Assembly (NCBI RefSeq): GCF_000820165.1
Contig: NZ_CDDD01000015.1
Span: forward strand, 52,622-116,621
Length of the DNA: 64,000 nucleotides
Reading direction: 5' to 3'
Origin: Aeromonas taiwanensis
GTDB lineage: Bacteria; Pseudomonadota; Gammaproteobacteria; Enterobacterales; Aeromonadaceae
Part shown: piece after piece, positions 59,214 through 64,000 of the stretch
Layout of the letters: each line of letters opens with the position of its first letter
Position numbering within the stretch: the first letter of the stretch is position 1
The notes under the pieces: model-generated
Database searches by the model: none
What the model was told of the DNA's origin: nothing
What the model saw: the letters and a program-made list of their open reading frames with translations, nothing else
Translations under genes and position numbers: made by a program

Positions 59214-60542
59214 ATGGCTAAGAAACCAGGATTGGATGTTAAAGCACAAGGTGGTCTGAGCGAACTGAAGAGCCGTCTGCTCTTCGTTCTCGGGGCAATT
59301 ATCGTGTTCCGTGCAGGCTCTTATGTGCCGATCCCTGGTATTGACGCCGCCGTACTGGCCGAGTTGTTCCAACAACAGAAGGGCACCATCATTGAGATGT
59401 TCAACATGTTCAGTGGTGGTGCACTCTCGCGTGCTTCTATTCTTGCGCTGGGGATCATGCCGTACATTTCGGCGTCGATCATTATCCAGCTGCTGACTGT
59501 GGTTCATCCCGCTCTTGCTGAACTCAAGAAAGAGGGTGAATCCGGCCGTCGCAAGATTAGCCAATATACCCGTTGGGGCACGCTGGTTTTGGGAACGTTC
59601 CAGGCCATTGGTATTGCAACCGGTCTGCCGAATATGATGCAAGGACTCGTGACTCATCCGGGTTTGGGCTTCTATTTCACAGCCGTTGTGAGTCTGGTCA
59701 CCGGTACCATGTTCTTGATGTGGTTGGGTGAGCAGATTACCGAGCGTGGGATTGGTAATGGTATCTCGTTGATTATCTTCACAGGTATCGTTGCTGGTCT
59801 GCCTCATGCCATTGGCGCTACGGCCGAACAGGCACGTCAAGGGGAATTGCACATCCTGCTGTTGTTGTTGCTGGGCTTGATTGTTTTCGCAGTGACTTAC
59901 TTTGTGGTGTTCGTGGAGCGTGGTCAGCGTCGTATCGTCGTGAACTATGCCAAGCGTCAACAAGGCCGCCAGGTATTCGCCGCGCAAAGCACACACCTGC
60001 CGTTGAAAGTGAATATGGCCGGTGTGATTCCTGCGATTTTCGCATCCAGCATCATCCTCTTCCCGGGGACCATTACCTCCTGGTTTGGTCAGGGTGAGGG
60101 CAAGGTCGCTGATGTTCTGCAACAGGTCTCTATGGTCCTGCAGCCGGGTCAGCCCTTGTACGAGATGCTCTATGCAGCAGCCATTATCTTCTTCTGCTTC
60201 TTCTATACCGCGCTGGTCTTCAATCCACGCGAGACAGCAGATAACCTGAAGAAGAGTGGAGCCTTTATCCCGGGGATCCGCCCGGGCGAGCAGACAGCAC
60301 GTTACATCGATAAGGTTATGACTCGCCTGACATTGGCAGGTGCGCTCTATATTACCTTTATCTGTCTGGTACCCCAGTTCCTGATGACTGCCTGGAACGT
60401 ACAGTTCTACTTCGGTGGCACCTCGCTGCTGATTATCGTGGTAGTTATCATGGACTTCATGGCTCAGGTTCAGACCCATATGATGTCTCATCAATATGGC
60501 GACGTCCTGAGGAAGGCCAACCTGAAGGGCTACGGCCGCTAA
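59214..60542 (+). CDS. secY: Sec translocon channel SecY
   Basis: 442 residues, ten transmembrane helices; the plug/pore region follows [15 protein letters not shown], and conserved [16 protein letters not shown] and [23 protein letters not shown]. Partner of SecE, SecG and SecA (and SecB at 38496). Encoded between rplO and rpmJ as usual. Confidence 0.98.
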   Translation: MAKKPGLDVKAQGGLSELKSRLLFVLGAIIVFRAGSYVPIPGIDAAVLAELFQQQKGTIIEMFNMFSGGALSRASILALGIMPYISASIIIQLLTVVHPALAELKKEGESGRRKISQYTRWGTLVLGTFQAIGIATGLPNMMQGLVTHPGLGFYFTAVVSLVTGTMFLMWLGEQITERGIGNGISLIIFTGIVAGLPHAIGATAEQARQGELHILLLLLLGLIVFAVTYFVVFVERGQRRIVVNYAKRQQGRQVFAAQSTHLPLKVNMAGVIPAIFASSIILFPGTITSWFGQGEGKVADVLQQVSMVLQPGQPLYEMLYAAAIIFFCFFYTALVFNPRETADNLKKSGAFIPGIRPGEQTARYIDKVMTRLTLAGALYITFICLVPQFLMTAWNVQFYFGGTSLLIIVVVIMDFMAQVQTHMMSHQYGDVLRKANLKGYGR

Positions 60543-60569
60543 AGGTCGGCGTAGTTACGGAGTTAAGCA

Positions 60570-60683
60570 ATGAAAGTTCGTGCTTCCGTTAAGGCAATCT
60601 GCCGTAACTGCAAAATCATCAAGCGTCACGGTGTGGTGCGTGTGATTTGCAGCGAGCCAAAGCATAAACAGCGCCAAGGCTAA
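60570..60683 (+). CDS. rpmJ: 50S ribosomal protein L36 (zinc type)
   Basis: 37 residues, [20 protein letters not shown] ... [10 protein letters not shown]. The zinc ribbon C-x2-C-x12-C-x4-H is complete, so this is the C+ form; a zinc-free paralogue may exist elsewhere. TACGGAG precedes ATG 60570. Confidence 0.97.
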   Translation: MKVRASVKAICRNCKIIKRHGVVRVICSEPKHKQRQG

Positions 60684-60717
60684 TTTTTTACGGTTAGTAC
60701 TTGCAACAAATAGTTGT

Positions 60718-60736
60718 GCTGGCTAATATAGCCAGC
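60718..60736 (+). terminator. Hairpin between rpmJ and rpsM (weak terminator/attenuator)
   Basis: GCTGGCTA (60718-60725) and TAGCCAGC (60729-60736), a perfect 8-bp stem with 3-base loop followed by CAACTTTTG. The short T-run suggests partial termination between spc and alpha operons. Confidence 0.4.
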
Positions 60737-60755
60737 CAACTTTTGTTGTGTATTG

Positions 60756-60850
60756 GTTGACCGCCACGTATCCGCTCACGGGCTTTGTGGTGGTCGTAAT
60801 CTACTATATGTAGGAGTGAATAGTGGCCCGTATCGCTGGCATTAACATTC
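60756..60850 (+). promoter_or_regulatory. Alpha operon leader pseudoknot (S4-binding)
   Basis: Stem GACCGCCAC/GTGGTGGTC (60759-60767, 60787-60795) encloses GTATCC and ACGGGCTTT, the conserved bases of the E. coli alpha-operon leader, and is followed by TAGGAG and the GTG start of rpsM. In E. coli S4 traps this structure to repress the operon; rpsD lies in the operon here too. Confidence 0.85.
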
Positions 60851-61179
60851 CTGACCATAAGCATGCAGTCATCGCGTTGACTGCTATTTATGGCGTCGGT
60901 CGTACCCGCTCCAAGGCCATCTGTGCCGCAGCCGGTATCGCTGAGAATGTGAAAATTAAAGACCTGGACGAAGCTCAGATCGAGAGTCTGCGTGAACAAG
61001 TAGGTAAATTCACCGTTGAAGGTGACCTGCGTCGTCAGATTTCCATGAACATCAAGCGTTTGATGGATCTGGGTTGCTACCGTGGTTTGCGTCACCGTCG
61101 TAGCCTGCCTGTTCGTGGTCAACGTACCAAGACCAACGCTCGTACCCGTAAGGGTCCGCGCAAGGCTATCAAGAAGTAA
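60823..61179 (+). CDS. rpsM: 30S ribosomal protein S13
   Basis: 118 residues, [20 protein letters not shown]. The start codon is GTG 60823, as in E. coli, placed at the end of the leader pseudoknot. Contacts P-site tRNA in the 30S head. Confidence 0.98.
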   Translation: MARIAGINIPDHKHAVIALTAIYGVGRTRSKAICAAAGIAENVKIKDLDEAQIESLREQVGKFTVEGDLRRQISMNIKRLMDLGCYRGLRHRRSLPVRGQRTKTNARTRKGPRKAIKK

Positions 61180-61193
61180 CGGGAAGGTAGAAA

Positions 61194-61583
61194 ATGGCTA
61201 AAACTCCGACTCGTGCTCGCAAGCGCGTTAAAAAGCAAGTGAGCGACGGTATTGCGCACGTTCATGCATCTTTCAACAACACAATCGTGACCATTACTGA
61301 CCGTCAGGGCAACGCTCTGTCTTGGGCTACCTCTGGTGGTTCCGGTTTCCGTGGTTCCCGTAAGTCCACTCCGTTTGCTGCCCAGGTAGCTGCTGAGCGT
61401 GCTGGTGAGATCGCCAAAGAATACGGCGTGAAGAACCTGGAAGTCATGGTCAAAGGTCCGGGTCCCGGTCGTGAGTCCTCCATCCGCGCTCTGAACGCGG
61501 CTGGTTTCCGCATCACTAACATTACTGATGTGACTCCGATCCCGCACAACGGTTGTCGTCCTCCCAAGAAGCGCCGCGTGTAA
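61194..61583 (+). CDS. rpsK: 30S ribosomal protein S11
   Basis: 129 residues as in E. coli; [19 protein letters not shown] and [13 protein letters not shown]; platform protein near the mRNA exit. Confidence 0.98.
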   Translation: MAKTPTRARKRVKKQVSDGIAHVHASFNNTIVTITDRQGNALSWATSGGSGFRGSRKSTPFAAQVAAERAGEIAKEYGVKNLEVMVKGPGPGRESSIRALNAAGFRITNITDVTPIPHNGCRPPKKRRV

Positions 61584-61623
61584 CGCGTTTAGCTACTTGG
61601 TCTAGGATTGTTGGAGAAAGAAG

Positions 61624-62244
61624 ATGGCAAGATATATCGGTCCTAAGCTTAAGCTTAGCCGTCGTGAGGGCACCGACCTCTTCCTGAAGTCTGGTGTTCG
61701 TGCGATTGATTCTAAGTGCAAGATTGACACTGTTCCGGGTCAACACGGTGCGCGTAAAGCGCGTCTGTCCGACTACGGCGTGCAACTGCGCGAGAAACAA
61801 AAAGTACGTCGTATCTACGGCGTATTGGAAAAACAGTTCCGCAACTACTACCGCGACGCTGCCCGTCAAAAGGGTAACACCGGTGAAAACCTGTTGCAGC
61901 TGCTGGAAGGTCGTCTGGACAACGTCGTCTACCGCATGGGCTTCGGCGCCACTCGTGCTGAGTCTCGTCAGCTGGTGAGCCACAAAGCCATCATGGTAAA
62001 CGGCCGCGTTGTGAATGTTCCTTCTTTCCAGGTATCCCCTGAGGACGTGATCTGCGTTCGCGAGAAGGCTAAGAAGCAAGCGCGTATCAAAGCTTCCCTG
62101 GAAGTTGCTGGTCAGCGCGAGAAGCCGACTTGGGTAGAGGTTGACGCTGCTAAGATGGAAGGTGCCTTCAAGCGCCTGCCGGAGCGTTCCGACCTGTCTG
62201 CCGACATTAACGAACAGCTGATCGTCGAGCTTTACTCCAAGTAA
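61624..62244 (+). CDS. rpsD: 30S ribosomal protein S4
   Basis: 206 residues as in E. coli; [21 protein letters not shown]4 RNA-binding domain ([20 protein letters not shown]). Assembly initiator and translational repressor of this operon. Confidence 0.98.
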   Translation: MARYIGPKLKLSRREGTDLFLKSGVRAIDSKCKIDTVPGQHGARKARLSDYGVQLREKQKVRRIYGVLEKQFRNYYRDAARQKGNTGENLLQLLEGRLDNVVYRMGFGATRAESRQLVSHKAIMVNGRVVNVPSFQVSPEDVICVREKAKKQARIKASLEVAGQREKPTWVEVDAAKMEGAFKRLPERSDLSADINEQLIVELYSK

Positions 62245-62269
62245 AGCTAGCTTCTAAAGAGAGGACACA

Positions 62270-63259
62270 ATGCTGGGTTCTGTAACAGATTTTCTTAAAC
62301 CGCGGCTAGTTGACATCGAGCAAGTTAGCCCGACTCACGCGAAAGTGACTCTCGAGCCGCTTGAGCGTGGCTTTGGTCACACGCTGGGCAACGCCCTGCG
62401 TCGTATTTTGCTGTCATCTATGCCCGGTTGTGCAGTTACTGAAGTCGAGATCGACGGAGTACTGCACGAGTACAGCAGCAAAGAAGGTGTGCAGGAAGAC
62501 ATTCTTGAAATTCTGCTCAACCTGAAAGGTATCGCTGTGAAACTGGAAGGCAAGGACGAGGTAACTCTGTCCCTGACCAAGTCTGGAACAGGCCCCGTTA
62601 CCGCTGGTGATATCACTCACGGTGATGAAGTCGAGATCGTAAACCCGGAGCACGTAATCTGCCACCTGACTGGCGCCAATGCTGAGATCAGCATGCGTCT
62701 GAAAGTTCAGCGCGGTCGTGGTTATGTGCCTGCTTCTGCTCGTGTTCACAACGATGACGAAGAGCGTCCTATTGGTCGCCTGCTGCTGGACTCCGCGTTC
62801 AGTCCCATCGTTCGCATCGCCTACAATGTAGAGGCGGCACGTGTGGAACAGCGCACCGACTTGGACAAGCTGGTCATCGACATGGAGACCAATGGTACTC
62901 TGGATCCGGAAGAAGCGATCCGCCGTTCTGCCACTATCCTGGCCGAACAGCTGGAAGCCTTCGTGGATCTGCGCGATGTCAGCGTGCCCGAGAAGAAAGA
63001 AGAGAAACCCGAGTTTGATCCGATTCTGCTGCGTCCTGTCGATGATTTGGAGCTGACAGTTCGTTCCGCGAACTGTCTGAAGGCAGAAGCTATCCACTAT
63101 ATTGGTGATCTGGTACAGCGTACCGAAGTTGAGTTGCTTAAGACTCCTAACCTCGGTAAGAAGTCCCTGACTGAGATCAAGGACGTGTTGGCCTCCCGTG
63201 GTCTGTCTCTTGGCATGCGCCTTGAGAACTGGCCGCCCGCCAGCATCGCTGACGAGTAA
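62270..63259 (+). CDS. rpoA: RNA polymerase alpha subunit
   Basis: 329 residues as in E. coli: N-terminal dimerisation domain ([17 protein letters not shown]), linker, and C-terminal domain ([16 protein letters not shown] ... [20 protein letters not shown]) that contacts UP elements and activators such as CRP. Confidence 0.99.
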
Positions 63260-63290
63260 TCCAGATTACGGGTTTCACAGATTTAGTTAG

Positions 63291-63686
<396 letters not shown>

Positions 63687-63693
63687 TAAAAGA

Positions 63694-63723
63694 AAAAGCC
63701 GGGCTTGTCCCGGCTTTTCTTTT
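63694..63723 (+). terminator. Terminator of the alpha operon
   Basis: AAAAGCCGGG (63694-63703) and CCCGGCTTTT (63709-63718), loop CTTGT, followed by CTTTT; extended by flanking A/T pairs. Confidence 0.9.
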
Positions 63724-63828
63724 AATTGATTCTGATACTGCCTCAACTGCCTCAACTCTTCTCCTCTATACAAAGATACAAAGAAGTAGACGTCGCTCCT
63801 GAGCTTGGCCCAATTCTGGATTTCTTGC
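63724..63828. other. Gap between alpha operon terminator and yrdA stump
   Basis: No gene or RNA recognised. CTGCCTCAA occurs twice in tandem (about 63738-63757). On the minus strand this is where the missing body of the carbonic anhydrase gene would lie. Confidence 0.4.
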
Positions 63829-63942
63829 TCACTTCACATCGCTCAGTTCGATATCGCCCACCAGGGTGGCACAGGGGTTTACATATACCCGTTTGCCCAG
63901 TTGTGGGCGTTTTCCCTTGTAGGGTCTCAGTCGCAAGTTCAT
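63829..63942 (-). pseudogene. N-terminal stump of a gamma-carbonic anhydrase (YrdA-like)
   Basis: 37 codons, MNLRLRPYKGKRPQLGKRVY then VNPCATLVGDIELSDVK and TGA. The opening matches the start of YrdA/gamma-class carbonic anhydrases (RPY, P.LG.RVYV, VGDI.L.DDV), which are normally about 180 residues of left-handed beta-helix. AAGGAGG stands at ideal distance from ATG 63942, so it may still be translated. After the stop no frame resumes the family, hence a truncation and not a simple frameshift. Confidence 0.65.
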
Positions 63943-64000
63943 CTTGGCCTCCTTATTTTCGGCCATTCTAGCAACTTGGCACCCGTTTCTGTGGATAAGT

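Overview
The window is bacterial chromosome, G+C-rich and densely coded, with gene content and order of a gammaproteobacterium. Best match is Aeromonas: enterobacterial/Vibrio-like operons, a chromosomal Qnr-type pentapeptide protein, cytochrome c4 beside engB, and a bifunctional GNAT/hotdog protein. This assignment rests on recognised protein families and synteny, not on a database search. No phage, transposase, CRISPR, rRNA or tRNA was seen. It is core chromosome made of blocks that are collinear with E. coli but joined differently.

Layout. (1) 1-5111: LysM-protein tail, dprA, smg, zinc-finger topoisomerase-like gene, tsaC, hemF, aroE. (2) 5112-6110: a 1 kb gene-free stretch holding Spot 42 RNA (spf), two further terminator-ended candidate small RNAs and two matched inverted repeats. 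(3) 6111-22251: engB, cytochrome c4, a CsrB/CsrC-type RNA with about 15 GGA motifs, yihI, a DUF2489 gene, hemN, add, ntrC-ntrB, a DUF4124 gene, glnA with sigma-54 promoter and NtrC sites, typA, yihY, dtd, a methyltransferase and a GNAT/hotdog fusion gene preceded by a decayed partial copy of itself. (4) 22307-28130: asmA-like, recG, pssA (with a decayed copy of its 3' end). (5) 28265-33886: gluconate and Entner-Doudoroff regulon gntT / gntK-edd-eda / gntR with clear GntR operators and a CRP site. (6) 33972-45765: qnr-like gene, envC-gpmI, yibN-secB-gpsA, nfuA, comF/gntX, bioH, a small protein plus SprA-like metalloprotease, tex. (7) 46042-49712: greB, ompR-envZ, EamA transporter. (8) 49853-63718: complete S10, spc and alpha ribosomal operons with their leaders, including rpmD and rpmJ, secY and rpoA. 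(9) 63829-63942: a 37-codon N-terminal stump of a gamma-carbonic anhydrase (YrdA) gene.

How the parts work together. Carbon control is prominent: Spot 42 (CRP-linked in relatives), the CsrA-titrating RNA, and a self-contained gluconate/ED pathway under GntR and probably CRP. Nitrogen control is a textbook glnA-ntrBC locus whose NtrC sites sit at almost the distances known from E. coli glnAp2. The ribosomal block carries the S10 leader (L4 target) and the alpha-operon pseudoknot (S4 target), with a strong terminator and a new promoter between rpsQ and rplN.

Most notable unexplained signals: the candidate small RNAs around spf, the self-duplication upstream of the GNAT/hotdog gene that forms an overlapping 44-codon upstream ORF, the terminator hairpin abutting the tsaC start codon, the pssA tail duplication, and the yrdA stump.
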